This document shows positions 17,901 through 26,274 of a stretch of 64,000 nt of DNA, one piece after another. The notes below the pieces were generated by a model that did no database searches, was not told the origin of the DNA, and worked only from the letters and a program-made list of their open reading frames with translations. The stretch is from Lysobacterales bacterium (GTDB lineage Bacteria > Pseudomonadota > Gammaproteobacteria > Xanthomonadales > SZUA-38): positions 1-64,000 of the forward strand of contig JANQOZ010000105.1 of the NCBI GenBank assembly GCA_028285525.1. The letters run 5' to 3'. Numbering within the stretch: the stretch's first letter is position 1; every line of letters begins with the position of its first letter. Both the position numbers and the translations under genes were made by a program.

Positions 17901-20035
17901 GTGGCGTCATTGACTTTGTCAGCCTTCTCGTCAGCGCTGATGACAATGCGATCCAGGTTCCAGAACACGTTTACGTTTTCGAAGCGATTTGAGTCATCCC
18001 ACCAAGTTGGCCCCTGCTCGATCAGCACCTCAAAGTTTTTGTAGTACAGTGCACCGGTGTTCGTGGCGGTTTCGATTCGACCCGGAACAATCGCCGATTG
18101 TGCGCCGTTGAGGTTCCAGGTGGCCAGGCCGCTAACCGCAATGCGGTAAGCACCAGCCACGGCACACTCGATGCCGGAGTCGGGGGTCATGACGCCCACC
18201 ACTTGATTGCCGAGCTTGACCAGTACGTCTTCCTCTAGCTCCCCGAAGAGCGCACTCGACCATGGCAGCACCATGGTGACTGTGCGATCGTCCAGGTCGG
18301 TACCCCGCAGCTGCGGAAAAGCAATGACCTTTGAGAAGCGGACAACGGCAGCGTCGTCAGGCTTGGCCAGCCCCTCGATAAACGGCGTCGACTGCAGCTC
18401 CTGTTCCGCGCCAAGTTCAACCGTCGGCATAACAGAAATGAGCGTCTGGGTTGGGTCGAAGGGCACCTCAAAATCGGACTCGAGGTTGCTGCGGAAAAAG
18501 TAGGTGCCGTCGAACTCTCGTCGAAAGTCGTAGCGAAGCCCGCCGTACAGGTTCGATCCCTCCTCCGTTCCGATCGGAATGCCGTAACCCAGCAGCAATC
18601 CGTTCAGGCGGATCAGGAACTCATTGGTAAAAGGGATCTTGGGCGGAATGTACTCGACCTCACCGCCGGCGGTTGCGCGGATTTTGGTGTTGATGAAATT
18701 CAGGTAGTCGGTCTGCTGGGGCGAAAAGGCGAACGAAAATTCGCCCTGACTGTTGGTCACGCCGTTGTTGAGCGTTTTGGGGCAGCCGGTAGGCGTCAGC
18801 AGCTGGATATTGGGGTTGACCAGCTGGTTGTTACCATGGAGTTCGGTCGCCAACACGTTGACCGACGTGGTGTCTGGCTCACCTTTGCCCGCAAGGGGAT
18901 TAACGAACTGCGTACCGGGCTCAATGAGAGCGGTTTTTGCGGCAACGTTCCAGATGGCGCCCTCGATGGGCTCGTTATCATTCAGGTTCGTATCGTTTTC
19001 GCTCTCGAAAGCCACCAGCCGGCCGGTGAGGGTGATGCCGAACTCGTCCTGGAGCCCGACGGCAGCGGAGGGGTGCACAATGCGGCCCGACTGGCCGGTC
19101 TTTGGATTGGTGTATACAAAGCCCAGCTGATCTTTGTCGCTGCGGTCCGCGGGAGGAAAGCCGTTCTGAATTGAAGGCAGGGCGACGTCGACGCGGAAGC
19201 CCACCGGCTCACCGCCCAGCGGCGCCTCCTGGCCTCCCAAATCGAACGTCAGCGGCTGCGTGTTGACCGGATACTGGCCGCCTTCATCGGCGATCCACAC
19301 CACCGACCAGCTGTAGTCCGTGACCTGCGTACCTTCAGGCACACTCAGACTGCCCTCAATTTCGATGATGTCGTTACGGCTGAAGCTAGATGGCCAGGTC
19401 AACGACCGGACCGACGGGGCAGTCAGCCTTTGCTCACGCCGCAGCAGCGAGTCTGATCCAACGCCGACCACCCGCGAACCGACTCGATTGATCAGCGTTG
19501 CGACAATAGTCTCCTCGCGACCCTTGGGGATGACCACCGTTGTGGTGTACTCCGGCTCGCTGACCGCACGAGAACCGATAAGTGGAACATTGTCCAGATA
19601 GAACTCGATGAGGCCCGGAACCAGGTTCGAGAATGTGACCGAGATTTCGGTGCCGCCAAAGCCCGACCGCCGTGCGAAGTTGATGACGGGTGGCTCGATC
19701 ACATCCAGTTCCGCGGTGGTCAGCAGCTCGTTTTCGGTGTCGTCATATAGCTCAACCGTATAGGATCCCGGGGCTATCGAGTCGGGCAGCGGGCCGACAA
19801 ACGCGCCTCGCCCCGCCGCATCGGTGGAAAAGCTGGTGATCAATTCGAGCGAGTCGCTAACGCCCGCCAGGCGCACAACGCGCTCGACCTGCGAGCCGTC
19901 GCCCCGCACTGAGCCGCTGAGGTCGCCGCCAACCGCCACTCGGTTGGGGAGCAGTTCAAACTGAAATTGTGCTAGTGCCTGCGGGGCAACAACGCACAGC
20001 ATGGCCAGGAGAGTCAGCTTTCGCATGGGAATCAC
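14963..20035 (-). CDS. Giant secreted protein with CARDB-like and fibronectin III domains
   Basis: 1690 residues from a GTG at 20035, or 1687 from the ATG at 20026; the signal peptide is MRKLTLLAMLCVVAPQALAQ. The N-terminal third consists of Ig-like beta segments. The middle has no domain I can name, but contains cysteine pairs and a segment reading like repeated blades (VWAQSSLDQ, AVWEIDTAGD, WIRNPLATRHN). Near the C-terminus, ~1480-1590 resembles CARDB (LNPGETVDVEVTFDNLGEAF) and ~1595-1660 fibronectin III (VAGYRIYRREEG, VYQYRIASLSENMMESAPS). The end has VFRDSFE followed by 21 residues, the longest tail after this motif in the window. It is divergent from the sigma/kinase operon starting at 20277. 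A surface or matrix protein is likely; activity is unknown. Confidence 0.85.
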   Translation of the reverse strand: MIPMRKLTLLAMLCVVAPQALAQFQFELLPNRVAVGGDLSGSVRGDGSQVERVVRLAGVSDSLELITSFSTDAAGRGAFVGPLPDSIAPGSYTVELYDDTENELLTTAELDVIEPPVINFARRSGFGGTEISVTFSNLVPGLIEFYLDNVPLIGSRAVSEPEYTTTVVIPKGREETIVATLINRVGSRVVGVGSDSLLRREQRLTAPSVRSLTWPSSFSRNDIIEIEGSLSVPEGTQVTDYSWSVVWIADEGGQYPVNTQPLTFDLGGQEAPLGGEPVGFRVDVALPSIQNGFPPADRSDKDQLGFVYTNPKTGQSGRIVHPSAAVGLQDEFGITLTGRLVAFESENDTNLNDNEPIEGAIWNVAAKTALIEPGTQFVNPLAGKGEPDTTSVNVLATELHGNNQLVNPNIQLLTPTGCPKTLNNGVTNSQGEFSFAFSPQQTDYLNFINTKIRATAGGEVEYIPPKIPFTNEFLIRLNGLLLGYGIPIGTEEGSNLYGGLRYDFRREFDGTYFFRSNLESDFEVPFDPTQTLISVMPTVELGAEQELQSTPFIEGLAKPDDAAVVRFSKVIAFPQLRGTDLDDRTVTMVLPWSSALFGELEEDVLVKLGNQVVGVMTPDSGIECAVAGAYRIAVSGLATWNLNGAQSAIVPGRIETATNTGALYYKNFEVLIEQGPTWWDDSNRFENVNVFWNLDRIVISADEKADKVNDATAPDVPKDVGTLENDNMEMATMRQEINGGVVEDIERTGFSDQVVANQPRGKGLLTKTYLTGSAASVASRDMTPAERKAFHKTLVDDDCNPGEPVVQCLKRRFDQGIGFETTGSSGPLTILDTGKIPLFRYAWGVPPIAALTIGADVWFRATLTYFAFLDQADLIIDVDGLVEPEVNGGLDLFVDLSALGGIVSASATASPALGISMPIVVTNTLLNEMASRPCFNFVMDIVLEVALGPCPLCAELRFSERMIDYAEPDMCVVSGLNKSRKNIQRPIAGKLAIATDGFGTTASVYATDTGIKSFGLAAGSPGDLQDLESGPGAMRPAAAFFDVGKGIAVWAQSSLDQAAFDALPDLVSDDPCHDDPSSSYADTLAGALSCDDPGPNRLPGTEFQHMVYAVLENGIWGPTMDLTLPSTGEGGVELAACMGGDPGCAPDGEILAVWEIDTAGDINEQSIKLRYARFDGATQTWSAVTTVDPGSTAKDVQAEPLFIAGDLVQGTSAQPVITWIRNPLATRHNLNLQSRELWYEFIEEAAGPQKATTLPAGVSSPSADDFSDGTFAVTFTQSSDTTFFGNRRSLWIARARNCSAGTCTWFGQALLDDGLQIYVENPTIQIDSFDRVSIVGRQVGIEGNPASNQSIGVVTGTGDLFQYRTTLADLSVGENTQLSNDGAVNWQPEATFDPVSNNLIVVNAKGLSVEQLSQARLGKSIASDVVAGPVPGVMSKGLGNTVGVFINVQQRGPDGALTEAVPATRILNPGETVDVEVTFDNLGEAFNSEVALAAFWDGPLGAGSPAGELHIRPDDGPAVQVLSVAIPRTFQRDEVHTLYVTLNPEMTPAETTLDNNTISVEFGAMPVPFDPRPSTDQAGTIALLDWSIEEDDRVAGYRIYRREEGSTTIYSVGFSPVNGFADANVRPNTVYQYRIASLSENMMESAPSDWVTLGVSAVRSDRVFRDSFEGTAGTQSARQAKRSLTRISVH

Positions 20036-20276
20036 TTTTCAATCGCAATACCCAATGAATGCCAAGATGAGGGAAACCGCACATAGCCCCGTTACTGGTC
20101 GGGTGGTGCCAGGCAGGAGAGACAAATCAGAAGGCTAGGCAAAAAGGTGACGGTTTTCGGCAGCTCGAGCTTTGCCAACCCTGCCGGCTAGGATGGCGCT
20201 GACAGGGCAACCGGTCTAACCTACGCGGATGCAGGGATTGGCGGTATGCGGCGGGTGAGCCGCGGATGAGCAGGCG

Positions 20277-20846
20277 ATGACTGAGCCCGGAAAGCTACTG
20301 GCCACCACTCAGCTGCTCGCACGCTATCGGGACGGTGAGCAGGCGGCGGCCGACGACCTGTTTCGCCGCTACATGCCGAAACTGCGCCGCTGGGCTCGGG
20401 GTCGACTGCCGGCCTACGGTCGAGATCTCTCGGAAACCGAAGATCTCGTGCAGGTGACGTTCTACCGCGCCCTGAATCGTCTAAAAGACTTCGATACGCA
20501 GCAGCCGGGCGGCTTCCTCGCCTACCTGCGAACCATCCTGCTCAATCTCGTGCGCGAGGAAATCCGCAACTCGGGCCGCCGCCCGGCCAAGGCACCGCTG
20601 GAGATGTCGCTGCCCTCGAATCAGGCTGCCCCCCTGGAGCAGGTGATCGGCTCGGAACAGCTGGCGGTCTATGAGCGCGCGTTGAGCAAGCTGCCCGACA
20701 TGAAACGCAACGCCGTGATCATGCGCCTCGAGTTCGGTATGAGCTTTGAGGAGATTGCGACTGAGCTTGAACGACCGTCTGCGAACGCTGCGCGAATGAC
20801 AGTCAGCCGAGCTGTCGATGAGCTCGCCACGCTGATGGCGCCATGA
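20277..20846 (+). CDS. ECF sigma factor, co-transcribed with a Ser/Thr kinase
   Basis: 189 residues. Region 2 is visible as LARYRDGEQAAADDLFRRYMPKLRRWARGR and DLVQVTFYRALNRLKDFD, followed by FLAYLRTILLNLVREEIRN. Region 4 is LPDMKRNAVIMRLEFGMSFEEIATELERPSANAARM. Its TGA overlaps the kinase start at 20843 by four bases (ATGA), so the two are almost certainly one operon with coupled translation. The operon is divergent from the giant secreted gene 14963-20035 across about 240 bases, making that gene a candidate target. No anti-sigma gene is adjacent; the kinase may take that role (inference). Confidence 0.92.
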   Translation: MTEPGKLLATTQLLARYRDGEQAAADDLFRRYMPKLRRWARGRLPAYGRDLSETEDLVQVTFYRALNRLKDFDTQQPGGFLAYLRTILLNLVREEIRNSGRRPAKAPLEMSLPSNQAAPLEQVIGSEQLAVYERALSKLPDMKRNAVIMRLEFGMSFEEIATELERPSANAARMTVSRAVDELATLMAP

Positions 20847-23110
20847 CGGACGAGAGTAAACCCACCGATCTGGCGCAGCAGATTGCGGATCAGGAGTCGC
20901 CCGACTGGGATTCGCTGCCGGACGATCAGCCCAACGTGGATGCGCTCAAGATCCTGCACAGCATCTCGAGCGAGCTGCGCGCGGCTGAGACGCTGGAGCC
21001 CGAGGAGCACAAGCTGTTCCAGTGGCGTCACCTGCAAGTGCGAGAGGAGATTGGCAGCGGCGCGTTCGGCCGGGTGTATCGCGCCTGGGACGCCGTGCTC
21101 AACCGAGAGGTTGCGCTGAAGCTCGCCAAGGAGCGCGAAGATTTTCGGGTGGATCCGAAGATGATCATCGCCGAGGCGCGATCCATGGCGCGCGCCCGTC
21201 ACCCCAACATCCTGGCGATCCATGGTGCGGATACCGAGGAACAACAGGTGGGCATCTGGACAGACCTCCTGACGGGAAGGACGCTGGATGAATACCTGGA
21301 CGACAGTGGGTCGCTATCGGTCGCCGAAGTACTGCGGCTGGCCACGCCGTTGGCCGACGCGCTGACGCTCATCCATCGACGAGCGATGGTGCACGGTGAC
21401 GTCAAGCCATCCAACATCATGATTCAAGTCGACGGCACGCCGATCCTGATGGATTTTGGCGCTGCCCGGGAACAGGGTCGCGGCTATTCCTCCGCCCTGG
21501 GCTCGCCGCGGTTCATGGCGCCAGAGCAATTTCAAGGTGCCATGCCCGGCCCGGCCAGCGATCTGTTTGCCTTTGGCGTGGTGTTAACCCGCTGCCTCTC
21601 GGGGACCTACCCCTGGCCTGCCGAGTCCCTGGAGGAGCTTGAGGCGGCCTATGATGCTGGGACGCCGCCGGATCTCAGTGGCGTGCCGCGGCGCTTTCGT
21701 CGACTGCTGAGCGAACTGTTGTCCCGCACGCCGGAAGCCCGGCCTTCCGCTGAACAGCTCTCGGTGCGTCTCGAGCGCCTGCGTACGGCCCCGCAGCGTC
21801 GGCTGCGTCGGGCTACGGTCGCTGGCGTTATCGGCGCAATGGGAATGGGTCTGGTGACCTCGGTGATCGCGCTGAGATCTGAGCGGGAGGGGCGAGTCAG
21901 GGTTCAGGCGATTCGAGACGTGACCGTTGGGGCAATTCAGGCCGCGGACCCCAATATTGCGTCGGGTCCTACTGCCGTCAAGTTGATATTCGAGAAGCTT
22001 GATGAGTTCAGTGAGCCCTCGCTGACGCCCTTCCCTGATGCCCTCGCGGAGATCCGCCTGCTGGCGGCTGACGGCCAGATGCGCTTTGGCGAGACACAAG
22101 CTGCGCTTGAGCTATTTCAGAAAACGTTGGGTGATCTTGATCCAGACGACAAGCGCCACATCCGCCGCCGCGCAATCGCCTGGGCGGGAATTGCGGATAT
22201 CTATACGGACACTGGCGAGCTGGACAAAGCCGAACACGCAGTTCGGAAGACTTTAGAGATATCGGAAAAGCGATTCGATCAACATGCTGAAGGCCAGAAG
22301 CTGGTGGCCCGAAACAAGCTGATCGGATTACTGAACCTCCAGGGCCGAGCGGTGGAACAGCGCGACGAGCAGCTCAAGCTGCTGGCCGACCGTGAGGCGC
22401 TTTATGGCGTCGACGCGGTAGAAACGGCTGTTGATCACCACAATCTAGCGACTGCTTATCGGTCGCTCGGAGAGTTTGAGCGAGCGCTCAGCAGCGAACA
22501 GCGAACGCTGGAAATCCTGAATGCTCACGAATTCGGCCGGTCGCTCCGCGCTGTATTTGCGCATCACGCGCTCGCATCCATCCACATTGACCTGGCGCAG
22601 CTAGATGACGCGCAGCAGATGATTAATGCTGCCGAAAAGATTGGAAAAGCGGCGCTGCCGTCTGAACACTGGCTGGTATCGGGGATAAGGCTCCAGCAGG
22701 CGAGGCTGTGGCGCAAACAGGGGGACCTGGATCGTGCGGAGTCCACGCTGCTTGCTTTGCTGGAGCTCAAAGCCGCCAACCTGAAATCTACCCAAAAAAA
22801 CGCTCGGCGAAATCTCGCCTACATCTATCTGACCCGTGAGCAGTGGTCTCGAGCTCAGTTGTTGTTCGCTGAGCTTCGCTCAACCGTCAATGATCCCGAG
22901 AACTGGCGGATGAGTTACTTCGGTGCAGCCGAGGCCTACGCCGAAGCACGGATCGACCTGACCGGTGTGCCGGAGGCGTTGGAGAAGATTCAGCGGGCGC
23001 TGGCGGAGCTAACGGCAAAAAAGCTCACTCGCCTGGAGGCTTTCGAGAACCTCACCGCCTGGATGGCAGTGCTTAAAAAACCCTCTCGGTCCGCAACCTC
23101 AGCACCCTAG
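20843..23110 (+). CDS. Membrane Ser/Thr protein kinase with TPR domain
   Basis: 755 residues. An acidic N-terminal segment (~1-65) precedes the kinase domain: glycine loop IGSGAFGRVYRAWD (from 70), K93 (VALKLAK), HGDVKPSN (D186), MDFGAAR (D204) and FMAPEQF. One transmembrane helix lies at ~326-347. The distal ~400 residues are TPR-like helices (GELDKAEHAVRKTLEI, GEFERALSSEQRTLEI, GDLDRAESTLLALLEL). The catalytic Asp is preceded by Gly (HGD), as in the kinase at 5795. Its stop directly abuts the convergent amidohydrolase pseudogene. A receptor-type kinase acting on or with the preceding sigma factor is the simplest reading. Confidence 0.92.
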   Translation: MTDESKPTDLAQQIADQESPDWDSLPDDQPNVDALKILHSISSELRAAETLEPEEHKLFQWRHLQVREEIGSGAFGRVYRAWDAVLNREVALKLAKEREDFRVDPKMIIAEARSMARARHPNILAIHGADTEEQQVGIWTDLLTGRTLDEYLDDSGSLSVAEVLRLATPLADALTLIHRRAMVHGDVKPSNIMIQVDGTPILMDFGAAREQGRGYSSALGSPRFMAPEQFQGAMPGPASDLFAFGVVLTRCLSGTYPWPAESLEELEAAYDAGTPPDLSGVPRRFRRLLSELLSRTPEARPSAEQLSVRLERLRTAPQRRLRRATVAGVIGAMGMGLVTSVIALRSEREGRVRVQAIRDVTVGAIQAADPNIASGPTAVKLIFEKLDEFSEPSLTPFPDALAEIRLLAADGQMRFGETQAALELFQKTLGDLDPDDKRHIRRRAIAWAGIADIYTDTGELDKAEHAVRKTLEISEKRFDQHAEGQKLVARNKLIGLLNLQGRAVEQRDEQLKLLADREALYGVDAVETAVDHHNLATAYRSLGEFERALSSEQRTLEILNAHEFGRSLRAVFAHHALASIHIDLAQLDDAQQMINAAEKIGKAALPSEHWLVSGIRLQQARLWRKQGDLDRAESTLLALLELKAANLKSTQKNARRNLAYIYLTREQWSRAQLLFAELRSTVNDPENWRMSYFGAAEAYAEARIDLTGVPEALEKIQRALAELTAKKLTRLEAFENLTAWMAVLKKPSRSATSAP

Positions 23111-24625
23111 TCACTGCAAGGCCAAACCCGAGCTGAGTGCAGTCGACGCCTCGGCCGATGAACGCGAAGCCTGCTCTGCACTAGCTGCTGCGCCTGCGGA
23201 TCCGTCAGCCAGCAGTTCGCGCGCCTGCTGCACCAGGTCCGCGTGAAGCAGCCACCGTCCGTTGTTGAGGATCGCATAGGGCTGGCGCAGTGCGTCCAGA
23301 CCCTGCTGAGGATCGGCGTCGAGAAACAGGACGTCCGCCTCTTTGCCGGGTGCAATCTCGCCGGTGTTCGGTAAGCCCAAAGTTTGGGCAGAGCGGCGAG
23401 TCGCCAGGTCCAGCACGTCGATCAGCGGAATGCCAGCATCAACGTGCAGCTGCATTTCGATGGCCATCAGCGGACCTCCGCCGTTGCCGTCCGTGCCGGT
23501 GAGCAGCGGCAGCCCGGCGTCGAACAGCCGGCGGGCCAGCTCGCCAACCTACGGCAGCGTGGCCTGCGCTGTTTCGAAGTCTTCGGGTGTCCAGGTCATG
23601 CCGCCCATCCGAAGAAAGCCGGCGGAGGCTTCCCAGGCTTTGGGGTGGAGGTAGCTGACCGCATCGGGATCGATGACCTGATCCATGTCTCGGGAATAGG
23701 CCACCATGTGGTTGACCAGCAGCGTGAGGTTCAGCGTCACCTGCCGCTGGTTGAGCGTCTCCAGCAGCTTGCGCATGGGCGGCGCGTCGTAGTCCACCCA
23801 TTGGAACCACAGGTGCAGATACTGGGAGCCTTTCGGCCGCGCTTGCTCGAACGCCTCGCGATAGGATTCCGGAAGCAGATCGGTACTCGTCGGCAGCGCA
23901 TGCTCAAGCCCATCGATCCCAAGCTCGAGCGCCGTTTGCCAGCTGACCTGATCGAGATGAGCAATTGCCTTGAGACCATGCGCGTGGGCCGCCTCGATGC
24001 CGAGCGCAAGCTCCTCTGCCGTCAGCGACTGATAGAGCTTGAAGTAGGTCATTCCGAGCTCCCGCTGTCGGCGGGCCTCGTCAAACCACCGATCGCGGCT
24101 TTGGGGATAGGCGAACGCGTTACCGCCAAACGGCGGCGGTTGAATCACGGCACCTGCATGAAGCGCTGCTGGTCCGAGCCAGCGTCCCGTAGCGATGTGT
24201 TTGTCATAACGGGCGCTGGCCTCGGGGTCGCCGCCTGGGTTGCGAACCGTTGTCACGCCGAATGCCAGAGCCATAAGAGCGTTGTAGCGGGTGATTTCGT
24301 CAACGCTTTCGATAGTGACCGACGGGGCGCCGTCCACCATCTGGATCTTATGAGGCCCTGCGGTGATGTGCCCATGACCGTCGATCAGCCCCGGCAAAGC
24401 CCAACGACCCTCCAGATCAATCCGTTTACCCAAGAACGATTGCGGCATCGGGCCAACACCGAGCTCTCGAATCATTCCATCCTGAACCACCATCCAGCGA
24501 TCGCGCACAACTTGCCGCGAGGCGGTGTCGACCTGATGAAAGTTATAGTAGAGCGTCGATTCGGCCGCTGCTGTGGACAGCACCAGTACAAGTGGGGCCA
24601 GCGCCCAAAAGGCTCGATTCAGCAT
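23111..24625 (-). pseudogene. Secreted amidohydrolase interrupted by an in-frame amber codon
   Basis: The ATG at 24625 (GGAG seven bases upstream) opens a signal peptide (MLNRAFWALAPLVLVLSTAAAE) and an amidohydrolase with the metal motif GLIDGHGHI, plus KAIAHLDQ. At 23549-23551 the frame reads TAG. Translation resumes in the same frame without a gap as VGELARRLFDAGLPLLTGTD, then LATRRSAQTLGLPNTGEIAPGKEADVLFLD, the usual C-terminal part of the family. The codon before VGEL would normally be sense (TAC or TAT is one base away). The stop removes the GTD metal ligand, so the 358-residue product should be inactive unless read through. Alternatives are a recent nonsense mutation, a sequencing error or programmed readthrough. 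Confidence 0.8.
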
Positions 24626-24672
24626 GGTTTTCTCCGCGACATCCAAAGCCGATGAGACGAGAGTGGAATAAG

Positions 24673-24693
24673 TTTCTGTCGAATCGACAGAAA
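24673..24693. promoter_or_regulatory. Perfect 10+1+10 base palindrome in a divergent promoter
   Basis: Half-site TTTCTGTCGA (24673-24682), one central A, then TCGACAGAAA (24684-24693). It lies between the amidohydrolase start (24625, minus) and the sigma factor start (24719, plus). Its length and perfect symmetry suggest a dimeric repressor or activator site acting on one or both genes. The regulator is unknown. Confidence 0.6.
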
Positions 24694-24718
24694 ATAATTG
24701 AGGCCGCGACTACCTGGT

Positions 24719-25267
24719 ATGCGCACAGCTAGGGACACCCGGGAATCGCTCACTTCGGTGCTGGACGAGCACGGCGATATGGTGTGGCGCATTGTGCTCG
24801 CCCACGAGCACAACCCGGCAGTCGCCGAGGAGCTCTACCAGGAAGTCTGTTTGGCCCTGTGGCGGGCCGGTGAAAAGATTCAGCTTGCGGAAAATCCTGG
24901 TGCCTATATCGCGCGAATCGCCACCAACCAGGCCTTCTCGCATATCCGCCGGGAGGTAGCCCAGCCCACAACGGTTCAATCGCCGTTAGCCGACGCGGCC
25001 AGCGAAGATGCTTTGCTCGAAGACACCCTGGGCCGCTATCAGCAGCAGCGTCAGCTGCTGGATGCGGTCAGGCAGCTGCCGCTCAACTGGCGGCTGCCGA
25101 TTACGCTCACGCTCGAAGGCTTCAAGCCGCAAGAGATTGCTTACGTCATGGGCATCAGCGCCAACACCGTTTCGCTGCGCCTGACTCGTGCCCGACGCAC
25201 TCTGAGCCAATTGCTTTCCAATGAGGCAGCACCCCACCGGATGAAAGACCAGGAGCCAAGTCAATGA
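24719..25267 (+). CDS. ECF sigma factor with downstream membrane partner
   Basis: About 182 residues from the ATG at 24719; a TTG at 24698 would start just after the palindrome. Region 2: VLDEHGDMVWRIVLAHE and EELYQEVCLALWRAGEKIQ, then NPGAYIARIATNQAFSHIRRE. Region 4: LPLNWRLPITLTLEGFKPQEIAYVMGISANTVSLRLTRARRTL. Its stop overlaps the next gene by four bases (ATGA), the usual layout of sigma/anti-sigma pairs. The palindrome at 24673-24693 lies in its promoter region, suggesting control by a separate DNA-binding regulator. Confidence 0.92.
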   Translation: MRTARDTRESLTSVLDEHGDMVWRIVLAHEHNPAVAEELYQEVCLALWRAGEKIQLAENPGAYIARIATNQAFSHIRREVAQPTTVQSPLADAASEDALLEDTLGRYQQQRQLLDAVRQLPLNWRLPITLTLEGFKPQEIAYVMGISANTVSLRLTRARRTLSQLLSNEAAPHRMKDQEPSQ

Positions 25268-25818
25268 ACCTTGCCGACAACGACCAGGCAATCGCCGATC
25301 TCTGGCGGTCAATGCCCGAGGGTGCTGCGCCAAAACGGCCTTCGATGGAACTACGCAGGCGCCGCCGCCGCCAGCTCGGGATCATGTGGGTTGAGGTCCT
25401 CGTGGGCTTGGGGGGCGTCGCGCTGGCCTGTGCGCTGATGCTTCAGGGAAGCCTGGGCCTGGGTCTGGCGACCCTGTTCTACTGCCTGTTTGTCGGCCTG
25501 CTCGGTCTGCGGGCTCGACGAGGCAACATTAACGCGCTCGATCTCAATCTGGCCGAGCAGATGCAGGTGACTGTTGCCACCTTGCGGGCGAAACGGAACT
25601 ACGAGACGGCATCGGCGCTCATCTGGGTAGCTGCCCTCAGCTACTTTCTTGTGCTGACGATGCTGCGGGGCGAGTCGCTGGAGCTGCCGGGCCAGTTCAT
25701 CCTGGCAGGGTTGATACTGGCGATCGCTGTGCAAAGTTGGCGGACGGTGCGGGCCCGTCGCCGTTGGTCGGAATTCACCCGGCGTGCCGAACTCCTCAGC
25801 GAGGACGGCGCGGGCTAG
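25264..25818 (+). CDS. Membrane protein, candidate anti-sigma factor
   Basis: 184 residues. The first ~30 are cytoplasmic-like and end in a strongly basic run (LRRRRRRQ). Four hydrophobic segments follow: two at about 40-80 (VEVLVGLGGVALACALML and GLATLFYCLFVGLLGL) and two at about 118-158 (ASALIWVAALSYFLVLTML and LPGQFILAGLILAIAVQS). The C-terminus is basic and cytoplasmic-like. No ZAS zinc motif (HxxxCxxC) is present, so it is not a classical zinc anti-sigma factor; the role is inferred only from the ATGA overlap with the sigma gene. Its end overlaps the convergent DUF2237 gene by four bases. Confidence 0.65.
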   Translation: MNLADNDQAIADLWRSMPEGAAPKRPSMELRRRRRRQLGIMWVEVLVGLGGVALACALMLQGSLGLGLATLFYCLFVGLLGLRARRGNINALDLNLAEQMQVTVATLRAKRNYETASALIWVAALSYFLVLTMLRGESLELPGQFILAGLILAIAVQSWRTVRARRRWSEFTRRAELLSEDGAG

Positions 25819-26192
25819 CTTAGGTCCAGCGCAAACCGACGCAGCACGTCCATGGGCACTATGTCGAGCGCGCGCCGATGGGTCGACTTGAGATAAACCC
25901 TCGGCGCGGCGTCGTTCTCATACGCTTCGAGCCAGCGTCCTGCACAGAGGCACCAGCGGTCACCGTCCCGCAGGCCGGGAAAGCCAAAGTTCGGCTGTGG
26001 CGTGCTGAGGTCGTTTCCGCGGCTCTTGGAAAACGAGAGAAACTCTTCCGTTACGCGGGCACACACCGTGTGCGAACCTCGGTCCTCGCGGCAGGTATTG
26101 CAATAGCCGTCGCGAAAGAAGCCGGTCAGCGGTTCATTGCTGCACGATGACATCGGTTCACCCAGTACGTTGAGTGAGTCGTCTTGTTCCAT
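25815..26192 (-). CDS. DUF2237 family protein
   Basis: 125 residues. The ATG at 26192 has AGGA about six bases upstream. Characteristic segments are NVLGEPMSSCSNEPLTGFFRDGYCNTC, HTVCARVTEEFLSFSKSRGNDLSTP, FGFPGLRDGDRWCLCAGRWLEAY and THRRALDIVPMDVL, which match DUF2237 as I know it. It has several conserved cysteines and no signal peptide, so it is a cytoplasmic protein of unknown activity. It is divergent from the S9 peptidase at 26275, with 82 bases between starts. Confidence 0.88.
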   Translation of the reverse strand: MEQDDSLNVLGEPMSSCSNEPLTGFFRDGYCNTCREDRGSHTVCARVTEEFLSFSKSRGNDLSTPQPNFGFPGLRDGDRWCLCAGRWLEAYENDAAPRVYLKSTHRRALDIVPMDVLRRFALDLS

Positions 26193-26274
26193 GGTTTTTC
26201 CTAGTGTTGTTTCGGTCCAGCATCCGGCCGGCGGCTGGCGTATTATCTTAGCCCCAAAACGCCGGTTATTGATC

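Noticed and set aside
23111..23467. The C-terminal part of the amidohydrolase as a separate gene
   Set aside because: It is in the same frame as the upstream part, lacks a ribosome site, and starts in the middle of a known fold; it is better read as one gene with a nonsense codon.
23384..24655. A long plus-strand reading frame opposite the amidohydrolase
   Set aside because: It has no domain or signal peptide, composition typical of antisense frames in GC-rich DNA, and the opposite strand encodes a clear enzyme family.
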